Positions 37,303-46,386 of a stretch of 51,768 nucleotides of DNA are shown here, in pieces. The DNA comes from Methylobacterium sp. BTF04. Its GTDB lineage: Bacteria; Pseudomonadota; Alphaproteobacteria; Rhizobiales; Beijerinckiaceae. Position numbers and translations under genes: made by a program. Positions within the stretch are counted from its first letter, which is position 1. Each line of letters begins with the position of its first letter. The DNA lies in assembly GCF_010692745.1 (NCBI RefSeq), contig NZ_JAAHTB010000032.1:1-51768 (forward strand), given 5' to 3'. The notes beneath the pieces are model-generated. The model ran no database searches, was not told the DNA's origin, and saw only the letters and a program-made list of their open reading frames with translations.

Positions 37303-38448
37303 ATGCCTGAGCGCAGCGACGTCGTGGTGGTCGGTGCGGGCCTGATCGGGCTGTCCATCGCGTGGCGTCTCGCGCAAGCCGGGCGCTCGGTGACGGTGAT
37401 CGAACGCGAAACCATCGGGGCAGGCGCCAGTCTCGCCGCCACCGGCATGCTGGCCCCGGCCGCCGAACACGAGCCGGGCTCGGATCCGCTGCTGCCCCTG
37501 GCGCTCGAGAGCCTGTCGCAATGGCCCGGCTTTCGCGACGATCTCCATGCCGCCTCTGGCCTCGACATCGATTATCGCGAGGAGGGAACCCTAGTCCTCG
37601 CCATTGGCCGCGACGAGGTCGATCGCCTACGATTCCGGCACGATCTGCAGAAACGCTCGGGGATCACCGCGCGCTGGCTCACCGGCCCCGAGGTCCGGGC
37701 CCGCGAGCCGGCCCTGCGTCCGTCGGTCACCGCCGGCCTGTTCTGCGAGGCCGACCATCAGGTCGACCCGCGTCAGGTCATGGCCGCGCTCACTCGCGCC
37801 TGCCGGCGCGCAGGGGTGGCGATCATCGAGAACTGTGCCGTCGAGGCTCTCATTCGCGCCGCAGGCCGGGTGGTCGGTGTACGGACCGCACAGGACACCG
37901 TCCTGGCCGATACCGTCATTCTCGCTGCTGGGGCCTGGAGCGGTGAGTCGGGACTGCTCACCGACGACCTCGCTCTGCCGGTGCGGCCGATCAAGGGCCA
38001 GTCGCTGGCCCTCCGCACCACCACCCGCACCGGCACGCTGTCCCACATGGTCTGGACCGAACAGGTCCACATGGCCCCGAAAAGCGACGGCCACCTCATC
38101 GTCGGCGCCACCGTGGAGGATTGCGGTTTTACTCCCGGCGTCACCGCCGGTGGTCTCTACGCGCTGCTCGAGGGCGCCCGCCGGGTCCTGCCCGGCATCG
38201 AGGAGATGGCCGTCGAGGCGGTCTGGAGCGGCTATCGCCCGACCTCGGACGACGACGCGCCGATCCTCGGCGAGATCGCCTCCGGTCTCGTCGTCGCCAC
38301 GGGCCACCACCGAAACGGCTACCTCCTGGCGCCTGCCACGGCCGATGCCATCGCGACCCTGGTGACGACGGGCGCGCTGCCCGCCTACGCGCGTGACTTC
38401 GGCCTGTCGCGCTTCGCCCCACGGAACACCGCGAGGGTGTTCGCATGA
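37303..38448 (+). CDS. thiO: Glycine oxidase for thiamine synthesis
   Basis: 381 residues from the ATG at 37303; the frame is open to 37147 but that start would overlap the riboswitch. Oxidises glycine to the iminoacetate used in thiazole formation, with FAD and oxygen. Motifs: VVVVGAGLIGLSIAWRLAQ, the ERETIGAGASLAATGMLAP segment, DHQVDPRQVMAALTRAC, VILAAGAWSGE and GYRPTSDDDAPILGE, GHHRNGYLLAPATADA. This is the D-amino-acid-oxidase fold of ThiO. It overlaps thiS by four bases (ATGA). The upstream Shine-Dalgarno is weak, consistent with riboswitch control of translation. Confidence 0.93.
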   Translation: MPERSDVVVVGAGLIGLSIAWRLAQAGRSVTVIERETIGAGASLAATGMLAPAAEHEPGSDPLLPLALESLSQWPGFRDDLHAASGLDIDYREEGTLVLAIGRDEVDRLRFRHDLQKRSGITARWLTGPEVRAREPALRPSVTAGLFCEADHQVDPRQVMAALTRACRRAGVAIIENCAVEALIRAAGRVVGVRTAQDTVLADTVILAAGAWSGESGLLTDDLALPVRPIKGQSLALRTTTRTGTLSHMVWTEQVHMAPKSDGHLIVGATVEDCGFTPGVTAGGLYALLEGARRVLPGIEEMAVEAVWSGYRPTSDDDAPILGEIASGLVVATGHHRNGYLLAPATADAIATLVTTGALPAYARDFGLSRFAPRNTARVFA

Positions 38449-38657
38449 GGCTCACCGTCAACGGCCAGCCCCGCGACTGCGAGGCGGCCGACCTCGAAAC
38501 CCTGTTCCAGGCAGAGGCCGATGAGACCGGCATCGAGAGCCCGCAGGGGATCGCGATCGCGGTGAACGGCAGGGTGGTGCGGCGGCGCGACTGGGCTGCC
38601 ACGGCACTCGGCGACGGCGACCGGGTGGAAATCGTACGCGCCATGCAGGGAGGCTGA
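38445..38657 (+). CDS. thiS: Sulfur carrier protein ThiS
   Basis: 70 residues. Beta-grasp carrier whose C-terminal Gly-Gly is converted to thiocarboxylate to give sulfur to the thiazole. [13 protein letters not shown] opens the ubiquitin-like fold; [15 protein letters not shown] and [16 protein letters not shown] close it, ending in the required GG. Overlap with thiO by four bases and a two-base gap to thiG show tight coupling. The gene for its activating enzyme ThiF is not in this window. Confidence 0.95.
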   Translation: MRLTVNGQPRDCEAADLETLFQAEADETGIESPQGIAIAVNGRVVRRRDWAATALGDGDRVEIVRAMQGG

Positions 38658-38659
38658 CC

Positions 38660-39439
38660 ATGACCGAACCTTACGACGATGGCCTCGTCATCGCCGGCGT
38701 GACCCTGCGTTCGCGCCTCTTCATCGGCACCGCGGGCTATCCGACCCAGAGCATCATGGCGGACGCGGTAGCGGCGTCCGGCGCGGAGGTGGTCACGGCC
38801 TCGATCCGCCGGGTCTCGCTCCACGGCCACGGCTCGGACACGGTGCGCAAGCTGAAGGGCTATCGCTTCCTGCCCAACACCGCCGGCTGCGAAACCGCGC
38901 GCGACGCGATCATGACCGCCGAACTCGCCCGCGAGGCGCTCGATACCAACTGGATCAAGGTCGAGGTGATCGGTGATCGTGACACGCTCTATCCCGACGT
39001 CGTCGAGTTGATGGAGGCCTGCCGCCATCTCGTGGACGACGGCTTCGTGGTTCTGCCCTATTGCAACGACGATCCGGTCATCTGCCAGCGCTTGGCCGAT
39101 CTCGGCTGCGCCGCCGTAATGCCGATGGGCTCGCTCATCGGCTCCGGGATGGGAGTGGCCAATCCGGCCAATCTCGAACTGATCTGCCGACGGGCCGGGG
39201 TGCCGGTCATCGTCGATGCCGGCATCGGAACGGCCTCGGACGCCGTCATCGCGATGGAGCTCGGTGCCGCCGGCTGTCTCCTCAACACCGCCGTGGCCAA
39301 GGCCGACGATCCGATCAGGATGGCGTCCGCCATGCGGTACGCCGTGGAGGCCGGACGCCACGCCCATTGCGCCGGTCGCATTCCGAAGCGCGGCCGCGCC
39401 GAACCGTCGAGCCCGCAACTCGGCCTGGTCGGTTCGTGA
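38660..39439 (+). CDS. thiG: Thiazole synthase
   Basis: 259 residues. Condenses 1-deoxyxylulose 5-phosphate, ThiS thiocarboxylate and iminoacetate into the thiazole phosphate. Lys100 in [10 protein letters not shown] forms the Schiff base with the sugar. Other motifs: [50 protein letters not shown] and [19 protein letters not shown]. Length fits. It overlaps the next gene by four bases (GTGA at 39436). Confidence 0.96.
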   Translation: MTEPYDDGLVIAGVTLRSRLFIGTAGYPTQSIMADAVAASGAEVVTASIRRVSLHGHGSDTVRKLKGYRFLPNTAGCETARDAIMTAELAREALDTNWIKVEVIGDRDTLYPDVVELMEACRHLVDDGFVVLPYCNDDPVICQRLADLGCAAVMPMGSLIGSGMGVANPANLELICRRAGVPVIVDAGIGTASDAVIAMELGAAGCLLNTAVAKADDPIRMASAMRYAVEAGRHAHCAGRIPKRGRAEPSSPQLGLVGS

Positions 39440-40071
39440 GAGCGCTGCCGTCACCGCTTCTGGTGGTGACGGATCGGCATGGGCTTCCATCCGGTGACGA
39501 GCACCACCTGCTGACTATCCTGGAGGCGATCCTGTCCGGCGGCGCCCGCTGGATCTGGTTCCGCGAACGCGACATGGCGGCCGAATCCCGCGCGCATCTC
39601 GCCCGCGACGTGCTTGGGCTCGTTCGGGCCTATGGCGGTCGCTTGAGCATCGGCGGCGACGCCGTTCTGGCTGCCGCCCTCGGCGCCGATGGTGTGCATC
39701 TGTCCGGGGGGGCTGGGCCGGCCGAGATCGCCGATGCACGCGCATGTCTCCCGGACGGCCTGATCGGGGTGTCGGCTCATAGCCCCGGTGAGGTCGAAGC
39801 CGCATCCCGCGCCCGGGCCGATTATGCCACGTTGAGCCCGATTTTCGCGACCGCGAGCAAACCCGGATATGGCCCGGCCCTGACACCAGCGGCGCTCACG
39901 GCCGCCGCTCGCTTCGGTATCCCGGTGATCGCGCTCGGCGGCATCACCGCCGAACGCATGACGATCTGCCGGGAGGCCGGCGCCGCAGGCTGCGCGGTGA
40001 TGGGTGGCTTGATGCGCACCCACGACCCGGCGGGTGCCACACGCGCCGTGCTCGACGCCTGGGCGACCTGA
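39436..40071 (+). CDS. ThiE/TenI-family protein (thiamine phosphate synthase or thiazole tautomerase)
   Basis: 211 residues from the GTG at 39436, overlapping the thiG stop; the upstream open frame is only the antisense-like reading of thiG. The TIM barrel shows [38 protein letters not shown] and [12 protein letters not shown]. The substrate loop with SKPGYGP and the loss of the usual Gln/Lys in the LQLREKD strand (here IWFRERD) look more like TenI, the aromatising thiazole tautomerase, than a classical ThiE coupling enzyme. In Bacillus subtilis tenI also sits with thiO-thiS-thiG. Databases usually label it ThiE. It ends six bases before the convergent Anbu gene. Confidence 0.85.
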   Translation: MRALPSPLLVVTDRHGLPSGDEHHLLTILEAILSGGARWIWFRERDMAAESRAHLARDVLGLVRAYGGRLSIGGDAVLAAALGADGVHLSGGAGPAEIADARACLPDGLIGVSAHSPGEVEAASRARADYATLSPIFATASKPGYGPALTPAALTAAARFGIPVIALGGITAERMTICREAGAAGCAVMGGLMRTHDPAGATRAVLDAWAT

Positions 40072-40077
40072 CGTTCC

Positions 40078-40830
40078 CTACTTCGGAGCGGACGGCCCAT
40101 AGGGCGGACGCGGAATCGCCCGGTGCGCTGCCCGCAAAGCCGCCGACCAGCGCTCGCGCAGATCGTGGAAGTAGCTCTCGCCCGCCTCGATGCGGTGGTT
40201 CACTTCGAGGTCGAGGGCATTGCGGCGCACGAGGGCGATGTCGATGGGCAGACCGACACCGAGATTCGACCGCATGGTCGAATCCATCGAGACGAGGCCG
40301 ACCTTGAGGGCATCGTAGAGTTCGGTTTCGTACTTCACCGCCCGATCGAGAATCGGCTTGCCGTATTTGTGCTCGCCGATCTGCAGGAAGGGCGCGTCGC
40401 CGCTGCACTCGATGAAATTGCCCGCCGAATAGATCAGGTACAGCTTCATCGGCTCGGTGCCGATCTGACCGCCGAACAGCAGCGACACCGAGAATCGCAG
40501 GTTCGCCGCCTCGAAACCGGCCTTCTCGATTTCCCGGACCTGGCGGATCGCCCGGCCGACGAGCTGGGCCGCCTGGAACATCGTCGGCGCCTCGACGAGC
40601 TTCATCTTGGGCTCGCCGGAATCGCCCTCCACGCCCTCGGACAGGAGGCTGAGCACCGATTGGGTGATCGACAGATTGCCGGCCGAGGCCAGCAGCATGA
40701 CGCGCTCGCCCGGGACGTTGAAGTGGTGGAGCTTGCGATAGGTCGAGATGTCATCGAGCCCGGCATTGGTCCGGGTGTCGGCGATCATCACGAGGCCCTC
40801 CTCCACGAGGACGCCAACGCAATAGGTCAT
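40078..40830 (-). CDS. Anbu, proteasome-type self-assembling peptidase homologue
   Basis: 250 residues. An N-terminal-nucleophile hydrolase related to HslV and 20S beta subunits. The opening MTYCVGVLVEEGLVMIADTR would expose Thr2 as nucleophile if the Met is removed, with Asp18 in ADTRTNAG and Lys33 in TYRKLHHF in the places of the proteasome charge relay. FSVSLLFGGQIGTEPMKL and the C-terminal LGVGLPIDIALVRRNALD fit the Anbu family, which forms open helical rings; no unfoldase partner is known and activity is disputed. It is the last gene of a minus-strand run with transglutaminase, alpha-E and ATP-grasp proteins, its usual company. Gap to the transglutaminase gene is 39 bases. Confidence 0.93.
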   Translation of the reverse strand: MTYCVGVLVEEGLVMIADTRTNAGLDDISTYRKLHHFNVPGERVMLLASAGNLSITQSVLSLLSEGVEGDSGEPKMKLVEAPTMFQAAQLVGRAIRQVREIEKAGFEAANLRFSVSLLFGGQIGTEPMKLYLIYSAGNFIECSGDAPFLQIGEHKYGKPILDRAVKYETELYDALKVGLVSMDSTMRSNLGVGLPIDIALVRRNALDLEVNHRIEAGESYFHDLRERWSAALRAAHRAIPRPPYGPSAPK

Positions 40831-40869
40831 GGTTCCGGTTTCCTTGGAGCGGTCCGGACCGTCCCTAAC

Positions 40870-41697
40870 TCAGGACTGGACCGTCGCTTGTGCTTGCTCG
40901 ACGCGGAGCTTTACGTCGAGTGTTTCGGTGCCGCCACCCATGCGACTGCCGCGGATGGGCGCCGCACCCAGGTAATCGAGGCCGATGGCGACGCGGATAT
41001 GCGCCTCTGTGGTCCCGATCCCATTGGCCGGATCGAAACCGATCCAGCCGAGGCCCGGCACCAGGGCTTCCGCCCAGGCATGGCCGGCCTCCTGGTCCAC
41101 CATGCCGTCGGCGCGGTGGAAATACCCGGAGACATAGCGGGCGGGAATCTCGAGGTGCCGGGCAGCGGCGATGAAGATGTGGGTCAGGTCCTGGCAGACG
41201 CCCTTCTCCTGCTCAAAGGACTGGGCGGCGGTGGTGCTGGCGCTGGTGGGGCCCGGCTCGAACACAACCTTGTCGTGGACTGCCGCGAGCAACCGATGCA
41301 GGCAGGGCAGCGGCGCCGGGTCGCCGGCCGCCGCCACCGCACGCGCAAACAGCTGGATCGGTTCGTTGGCGAGTGCGAGATCGGAATCACGCAGGTAGAA
41401 AACCTCCGGCAGTCGCTCGACGGTCCCGTGCACGATCCCGTGCATCTCGTTGGTGTCGACCTCGCCGGTAACCCGGATGGTGAGCGATTCCGCCGGCTCG
41501 TCGGCGGTGAACCAATGCACCACGTTGCCGAATCCGTCCTCGCGCTCACTGATCCGTCCGTCGATCGACGGCTCGATCCGCCAACGCCGGACATACTGCC
41601 CGTCGTGATCGCGCGGGCGAAGACGCAGGACCTGGATCAGGCCGCGCGCGGGATGCTCGTACGTGTAATTGGTCTCATGAAAGACGCGAATTCGCAT
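40870..41697 (-). CDS. Transglutaminase-like cysteine protease/transferase
   Basis: 275 residues. The N-terminal beta domain (about 1-90) opens MRIRVFHETNYTYEHPARG. The papain-like transglutaminase core has Cys168 in KGVCQDLTHIFIAAAR, His206 in AGHAWAEALV and Asp222 in GFDPANG, so the catalytic triad is complete. It probably cleaves or forms isopeptide or amide bonds; these proteins are predicted to act on a peptide made by the neighbouring ATP-grasp enzyme. No signal peptide. It lies between Anbu and alpha-E with 39-base gaps, so co-transcription is likely. The substrate is unknown. Confidence 0.92.
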   Translation of the reverse strand: MRIRVFHETNYTYEHPARGLIQVLRLRPRDHDGQYVRRWRIEPSIDGRISEREDGFGNVVHWFTADEPAESLTIRVTGEVDTNEMHGIVHGTVERLPEVFYLRDSDLALANEPIQLFARAVAAAGDPAPLPCLHRLLAAVHDKVVFEPGPTSASTTAAQSFEQEKGVCQDLTHIFIAAARHLEIPARYVSGYFHRADGMVDQEAGHAWAEALVPGLGWIGFDPANGIGTTEAHIRVAIGLDYLGAAPIRGSRMGGGTETLDVKLRVEQAQATVQS

Positions 41698-41736
41698 GAG
41701 GCGACCTTTACGCGGGTGACGGCTCGGCCGCGACCA

Positions 41737-42681
41737 CTACACCAGATATTGTTCGATGACCGCAGCACCAAGGCGGTTGTTCTCGGCAATGAACGCCGTA
41801 ACGAACTCGTGCAGGCCGGAGGTGAAGATACGGTCGATGTTCTCGCTCTCGAGCCGCGCCAGCGTGTTGCTGGCGAATCGCTGGCTCGCACCCCGTCGGC
41901 CGTAGGCGTCGGCGATGAGATCGAGATGCTCGACGAGCATGCCGTAGCAATTCGTCAGCGAGCGCGGCATCTGCCGGTTGAGGATCAGCAGGTCGGCCAC
42001 CAGCAGCGGCTTCACGCTCTCGCGGTAGACCCAGTGATAGGCGTTGAAGGCCGAGACCTCGCGCAGGATCGTGGTCCACTGGAAGTAGTCGAGGCTACCG
42101 CCGATCTTCTCGGTGGCCGGCAGCAGGATGCGGTACTTCACGTCGAGAATGCGGGCAGTGTTGTCGGCGCGCTCGATGGCGGTGCCGAGCCGCGTGAACC
42201 AATAGGCATCGTTGCGCAGCATCGTGCGGTAGGCCGAGCCGTCGAAGGCCAGCGAAATGCTCTTCACCCAGTCGAGGAAACGGGAAAACTCGTCGCGGTT
42301 GAGGTCGCGCCCCTCGTAGTTGCGCAATTCGAGCCACGCGCCGTTGATTGCATCCCACATTTCGGTGGTGAGCGCGGTCCGAACGCTGCGGGCGTTCTCG
42401 CGCGCCGTCTCGATGCAGGAGCGGATCGAAGACGGGTTGTGCGGGCTGAAGGCGAGGAAGTTGCAGACCGTCGCCTCGTTGACGCTGTCGTAGAGCGGCT
42501 TGAACACCTCGGGGTCGCCGGCCGAGGCCAGCGCCGAGGCCCATTCATTGGTCTCGCCGCCGCCATAGCTCGATGGCAGCGCCGCAAGGCGGTGCGCCGC
42601 ATCGAGGATGCGGGCGACGAACTCGGCCCGTTCCGCGTAGCGCGAGAGCCAGTACAGATTGTCTGCAGTCCGGGACAGCAT
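41737..42681 (-). CDS. Alpha-E domain protein
   Basis: 314 residues, all-helical. The family mark is repeated ER-A-R helices: NLYWLSRYAERAEFVARIL at the N-terminus and AIERADNTARILDVKYRI near 165-185. Further blocks are FQWTTILREVSAFNAYHWV and LLILNRQMPRSLTNCYGML. Alpha-E proteins are predicted partners of the circularly permuted ATP-grasp enzymes and are sometimes fused to them; the conserved charged residues may hold a substrate, but the reaction is not known. It is flanked by the ATP-grasp gene (133 bases away, with a hairpin) and the transglutaminase gene (39 bases). Confidence 0.92.
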   Translation of the reverse strand: MLSRTADNLYWLSRYAERAEFVARILDAAHRLAALPSSYGGGETNEWASALASAGDPEVFKPLYDSVNEATVCNFLAFSPHNPSSIRSCIETARENARSVRTALTTEMWDAINGAWLELRNYEGRDLNRDEFSRFLDWVKSISLAFDGSAYRTMLRNDAYWFTRLGTAIERADNTARILDVKYRILLPATEKIGGSLDYFQWTTILREVSAFNAYHWVYRESVKPLLVADLLILNRQMPRSLTNCYGMLVEHLDLIADAYGRRGASQRFASNTLARLESENIDRIFTSGLHEFVTAFIAENNRLGAAVIEQYLV

Positions 42682-42787
42682 GGGCTACCGTTGAGACACC
42701 GGCCGGGCGACGCGAGACGCCGCGACCGTTGGGCTGAAGAAACTATGCCGGAGACGGCAGCGGCTTGGAAATGGTCTATCGCAAAGG

Positions 42788-42812
42788 GCGGCGGGGTGGG
42801 AAACCCCGCCGC
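42788..42812 (-). terminator. Hairpin between the ATP-grasp and alpha-E genes
   Basis: A perfect 10-base-pair stem of GCGGCGGGGT (42788-42797) with 42803-42812 around a five-base loop; on the minus strand CCTTTG follows. It begins three bases beyond the ATP-grasp stop and would partly terminate transcription, setting the downstream three genes at a lower or separate level. Confidence 0.7.
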
Positions 42813-42815
42813 GTC

Positions 42816-44255
42816 TCAGGCATCGAGCACCCAGGTATCCTTCGTGCCCCCACCCTGGCTCGAATTGACCACGAGAGAGCCTTCCTTGAGGGCGACGCGT
42901 GTCAGGCCGCCGGGCACGATCCGGATTTCATCCGAACCGCACAGCACGAACGGACGCAGATCGACGTGCCGCGGTGCCACTCCCGACGCAACGAAGGTCG
43001 GACAGGTGGAGAGGGCCAGCGTCGGCTGGGCGATGAAGCCCTCGGGAGCGTGCTTCAGCTTGCGCGCGAACTCCTCGATCTCACGCTTGGTCGCGTGCGG
43101 CCCCACCAGCATGCCGTAGCCGCCCGAGCCGTTGACCTCCTTCACCACGAGGTCGGCGAGGTTGTCCATCACGTAGGCGAACGCTTCCTTCTCGCGGCAG
43201 CGATAGGTCGGCACGTTGTGCAGGATCGGCTCCTCGCCGGTGAAGAACTTCACGATCTCAGGCATGTAGCTGTAGACCGCCTTGTCGTCGGCGATGCCGG
43301 TGCCGACCGCATTGGCCAGCGTCACCGTTCCACGCTCGTAGGCGTTCATGATGCCGGGAACGCCCAGCACCGAGTCGGGGCGGAAGACCAGCGGATCGAG
43401 GAAGTCGTCGTCGAGGCGGCGATACAGAACGTCGACCCGGCGCGGCCCCTCGGTGGTGCGCATGTAGACCACGTCGTCCTTGGTGAAGAGGTCGGAGGCC
43501 TCCACCAGATCGACGCCGAGCTTATCGGCCAGGAACGAGTGCTCGTAGAACGCCGAATTGTACCGGCCCGGCGTGAGCAGTGCGACGGTGGGGTCGCGGG
43601 TGGCGCTGGCGGGCGCAAGGCTCCGCAGCGTCGCCAGCAGGGCATCCGGATAGTTTTCCACCGGCGCTACGCGATGGCGCGAGAACAGCTCGGGGAAGAG
43701 CCGCAGCATCACTTCGCGGTTCTCGAGCATGTAGGACACGCCCGACGGGGTGCGGGCATTGTCCTCCAGCACGAAGAAGTCGTTCTCGCCGGTGCGCACG
43801 ATATCGATGCCGGCGATGTGGACGTAGAGATCGTGCGGAACCCGGAAGGCGCGCATCTCCATGCGGTAATGCGGGTTGCGATAGACGAGGTCGGCCGGAA
43901 TGATGCCGGCCTTGATGCATTCCTGGGCGCCGTAGATGTCCTTCAGGAACGCGTTGATCGCGGTGACGCGCTGCTTGAGGCCGCGCTCCAGAAAGGTCCA
44001 TTCCGGTTTGGTGATCACCCGCGGGATGATGTCGAACGGAATCAGCCGCTCGGTGGATTCGTTGGCGCCGTACACGGCGAAGGTGATGCCGATGCGTCGG
44101 AACAGCATCTCCGCCTGGCTGCGGCGGGTGTTGAAATGCTCGGGCGGCGTGGTCTCGAGCCAGGACTTGAGATTGTTGTAGGCCTCGCGCACGGCAGGGT
44201 CTTTCAGCGCCCCGTCGGGCAGCCCGGTCATCTCGTCGTACGCAGCGAGCGCCAT
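42816..44255 (-). CDS. Circularly permuted type 2 ATP-grasp ligase
   Basis: 479 residues from the ATG at 44255, with AAGGAGG before it; an ATG at 44279 is open but would place this SD inside the gene. The circularly permuted ATP-grasp family is recognised from GITFAVYGANESTERLIPFD, WTFLERGLKQRVTAINAFL, FFVLEDNARTPSGVSYML, VKEVNGSGGYGMLVGP and VDLRPFVLCG. It is predicted to form peptide-like amide bonds with ATP, partner of alpha-E, transglutaminase and Anbu. It heads the minus-strand cluster; the 106 bases between it and radC should carry the promoter. The product is not known. Confidence 0.94.
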   Translation of the reverse strand: MALAAYDEMTGLPDGALKDPAVREAYNNLKSWLETTPPEHFNTRRSQAEMLFRRIGITFAVYGANESTERLIPFDIIPRVITKPEWTFLERGLKQRVTAINAFLKDIYGAQECIKAGIIPADLVYRNPHYRMEMRAFRVPHDLYVHIAGIDIVRTGENDFFVLEDNARTPSGVSYMLENREVMLRLFPELFSRHRVAPVENYPDALLATLRSLAPASATRDPTVALLTPGRYNSAFYEHSFLADKLGVDLVEASDLFTKDDVVYMRTTEGPRRVDVLYRRLDDDFLDPLVFRPDSVLGVPGIMNAYERGTVTLANAVGTGIADDKAVYSYMPEIVKFFTGEEPILHNVPTYRCREKEAFAYVMDNLADLVVKEVNGSGGYGMLVGPHATKREIEEFARKLKHAPEGFIAQPTLALSTCPTFVASGVAPRHVDLRPFVLCGSDEIRIVPGGLTRVALKEGSLVVNSSQGGGTKDTWVLDA

Positions 44256-44361
44256 TCGCGCCTCCTTCTTAAACGCCAAGTTCCAGGCAAGAGGCGCGCC
44301 ATCGGCGAGCGACCTGTCTTCGAGGCCTCCCCGACCCCGTTGGAATGGAACGTTAGCACGA

Positions 44362-45099
44362 TCAGATCAGCTTCAACCCTTTGAAGCTCGCGTGTCCCTC
44401 ACGACCGAGGATCACATGGTCGTGGACGATGATTCCGAGGGGATCGAGCACTCCGACGATCTCGCGCGTCATGCGGATATCGGCGGCCGAGGGTGTCGGA
44501 TCGCCCGACGGATGGTTGTGGGCGAGAATGATCGCGGTGGCCGAGAGTTCCAGCGCCCGGCGGGCGACTTCACGCGGGTAGACGGGGGTGTGGTCGACGG
44601 TCCCACGGCCCTGGACCTCGTCGGCGATGAGGTGATTGCGCTTGTCTAGGAACAGCACGCGGAATTGCTCGCGGGCGGCGAACGCCATGGTGGCGCGACA
44701 ATATTCGAGCACCGCACTCCACGAGGACAGCAGCGGCCGGGCGGAGATGGCCCCGCGCGCGAGCCGGTGGCCTGCCGCTTCGATGAGCTTGAGATCGGCG
44801 ATGACCCCGGCGCCGATGCCTTCAATTTCAGCAAGCCGACTTGGCTCGGCGCTCACCACCTCGGCAAAGCTGCCGAAGCGCCGGATCAGCGCTTTGGCGA
44901 GGGGCTTGACGTCCCGCCGCGGAATGGCGCGGAACAGGGCAAGTTCGAGGAGTTCGTAATCGGGCAGTGCATCGGCACCGCCTTGCGCGAAACGGGCGCG
45001 AAGCCGGTCGCGATGCCCGAGATAATGCGGCTCCGCCGCCGCCGGCGAAGCGCCCTCGCCGAGGAGCGACGGTGCGTCGGGCGGTGGCCGGGCGCTCAC
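44362..45099 (-). CDS. radC: RadC-family JAB-domain protein (UPF0758)
   Basis: 245 residues from the GTG at 45099, which overlaps the map stop (GTGA); a long upstream extension is only the out-of-frame reading of map. The N-terminal part has [14 protein letters not shown] and a helix-hairpin-helix-like [17 protein letters not shown]; the C-terminal JAMM fold has the metal motif [14 protein letters not shown] (His-x-His plus Asp) and IVHDHVILG. The family name comes from a repair mutant that was later attributed elsewhere, so its true role is unclear. Co-transcribed with map by the overlap. Confidence 0.92.
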   Translation of the reverse strand: MSARPPPDAPSLLGEGASPAAAEPHYLGHRDRLRARFAQGGADALPDYELLELALFRAIPRRDVKPLAKALIRRFGSFAEVVSAEPSRLAEIEGIGAGVIADLKLIEAAGHRLARGAISARPLLSSWSAVLEYCRATMAFAAREQFRVLFLDKRNHLIADEVQGRGTVDHTPVYPREVARRALELSATAIILAHNHPSGDPTPSAADIRMTREIVGVLDPLGIIVHDHVILGREGHASFKGLKLI

Positions 45100-45926
45100 G
45101 GCGCCGGATTGACCGGCTGGTGCAGCCCCTTGGGCGAGAACGTGAAGATCTCCGCCCCCGTCTCGGTCACCGCAACGGTGTGCTCGAACTGTGCCGAGAG
45201 CGAGCGGTCCCGCGTCACCGCAGTCCAGCCATCGGAGAGGACCTTCACCGCAGGCCGCCCGAGGTTGATCATTGGCTCCACGGTGAAGAACTGGCCGGGC
45301 GCGAACTTCACGTCGTAGCTCGGCTCGACGTAGTGCAGGATGGTGGGAGCGTCGTGGTAGATCCGGCCGAGGCCGTGGCCGCAGAAATCGCGCACCACCG
45401 AGCAGCGTTCGGCCTCGGCATAGGCCTGGATCGCCCGCCCGATATCGGTGGTCGACCCCCCCGGTTTGATCGCCGCGATACCGCGCATCAGGCATTCGTG
45501 GGTGATCTCGCACAGGCGCTGCGCCTTGCGCGACACCTCGCCGACATAGGCCATCCGGCTCGTATCGCCGTGCCAGCCATCGAGGATGAGGCAGATGTCG
45601 AGATTGACGATGTCGCCCTCGCGCAGGGCCTTGTCGTTGGGAATGCCGTGGCAGACCACATGGTTGATCGAGGTACAGATCGATTTGGGGTAGCCGCGGT
45701 AGAACAGCGAGGCCGGATAGGCGCCGTTGTCCATGGCGAAGGTGTAGGCGAGCCGGTCCAGCGCCTCGGTGGTCACGCCGGGCTCGACGGCCTCCATCAG
45801 GACATCGAGGGCTTCCGCCGTGAGGCGCCCGGCCCTGCGCATGCCCTCGAATGCCTCAGGCCCATGGATCGGGGGCAGGGGGGCACGTCGTCCGCTGTCG
45901 GAAACGGCCTGATCATTCTGAGTCAT
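45096..45926 (-). CDS. map: Methionine aminopeptidase, type I
   Basis: 276 residues. Removes the initiator methionine from nascent proteins when the second residue is small. The pita-bread fold is shown by [19 protein letters not shown] with two metal Asp, [12 protein letters not shown] with the metal His, [11 protein letters not shown] with Glu, and [14 protein letters not shown] with the last Glu. There is no N-terminal zinc-finger extension, as in other proteobacterial type Ia enzymes; the first 30 residues are Pro-rich and slightly long. Essential in most bacteria. It overlaps radC and diverges from the zinc-finger gene at 46113 across 186 bases. Confidence 0.96.
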   Translation of the reverse strand: MTQNDQAVSDSGRRAPLPPIHGPEAFEGMRRAGRLTAEALDVLMEAVEPGVTTEALDRLAYTFAMDNGAYPASLFYRGYPKSICTSINHVVCHGIPNDKALREGDIVNLDICLILDGWHGDTSRMAYVGEVSRKAQRLCEITHECLMRGIAAIKPGGSTTDIGRAIQAYAEAERCSVVRDFCGHGLGRIYHDAPTILHYVEPSYDVKFAPGQFFTVEPMINLGRPAVKVLSDGWTAVTRDRSLSAQFEHTVAVTETGAEIFTFSPKGLHQPVNPAP

Positions 45927-46112
45927 GGGGCGGATTTTCGTGAAGCGTACCGGATCGGAAGGCTCCTATGTACGGTGGCACGCGGGCGAGTCCAACCCTG
46001 CCGCGGTGCACTAGGCGGGGGACCGGCGAGCGGCTAGAGACGGAGGTCTCGACATTCGGGCGCCCAAGCGGAACTTAAACCGTCGCGACGGGCTGGCAGA
46101 CAGGACGAGGCG

Positions 46113-46367
46113 ATGGCTGACAAGGCGGTTCCGCACTTCCACAACGACCTCGGCGTGGCGGTGATCCATGTCGGCTCGCGCGAGTTCATGTGTATCGGCG
46201 CGCGCCCGCCCTTCGATCACCCGCACGTGTTCCTCGACATGGGCACCGAAGACGAGATCATCTGCCAGTATTGCTCGACCTTGTACCGCCACCGGCCGAG
46301 CCTGAAGGCGGGCACCGCAGAACCGGCGGCCTGCGTGTGGGACGACAGGACCACGGCCGCCGCCTGA
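46113..46367 (+). CDS. CHCC-type zinc-finger protein
   Basis: 84 residues. Zinc ligands of the zf-CHCC pattern are visible: Cys27 in FMCIG, His36 or His38 in DHPHVFLDMG, Cys51 and Cys54 in ICQYCSTLY. The family is shared with the mitochondrial complex I subunit NDUFS6, which in alphaproteobacteria is a stand-alone protein sometimes linked to complex I. No nuo genes are near. It is followed 19 bases later by an FAD monooxygenase on the same strand, so the pair is probably one transcript, divergent from map. C-terminal 20 residues are disordered. Confidence 0.88.
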   Translation: MADKAVPHFHNDLGVAVIHVGSREFMCIGARPPFDHPHVFLDMGTEDEIICQYCSTLYRHRPSLKAGTAEPAACVWDDRTTAAA

Positions 46368-46386
46368 TCGCAGGCACATTCCCACC

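Noticed and set aside
40123..43119. A 998-codon plus-strand open frame opposite Anbu, transglutaminase and alpha-E genes
   Set aside because: It spans three well-identified genes and both their gaps on the other strand, and its composition is of the antisense kind. Length alone is no evidence in this GC-rich sequence.
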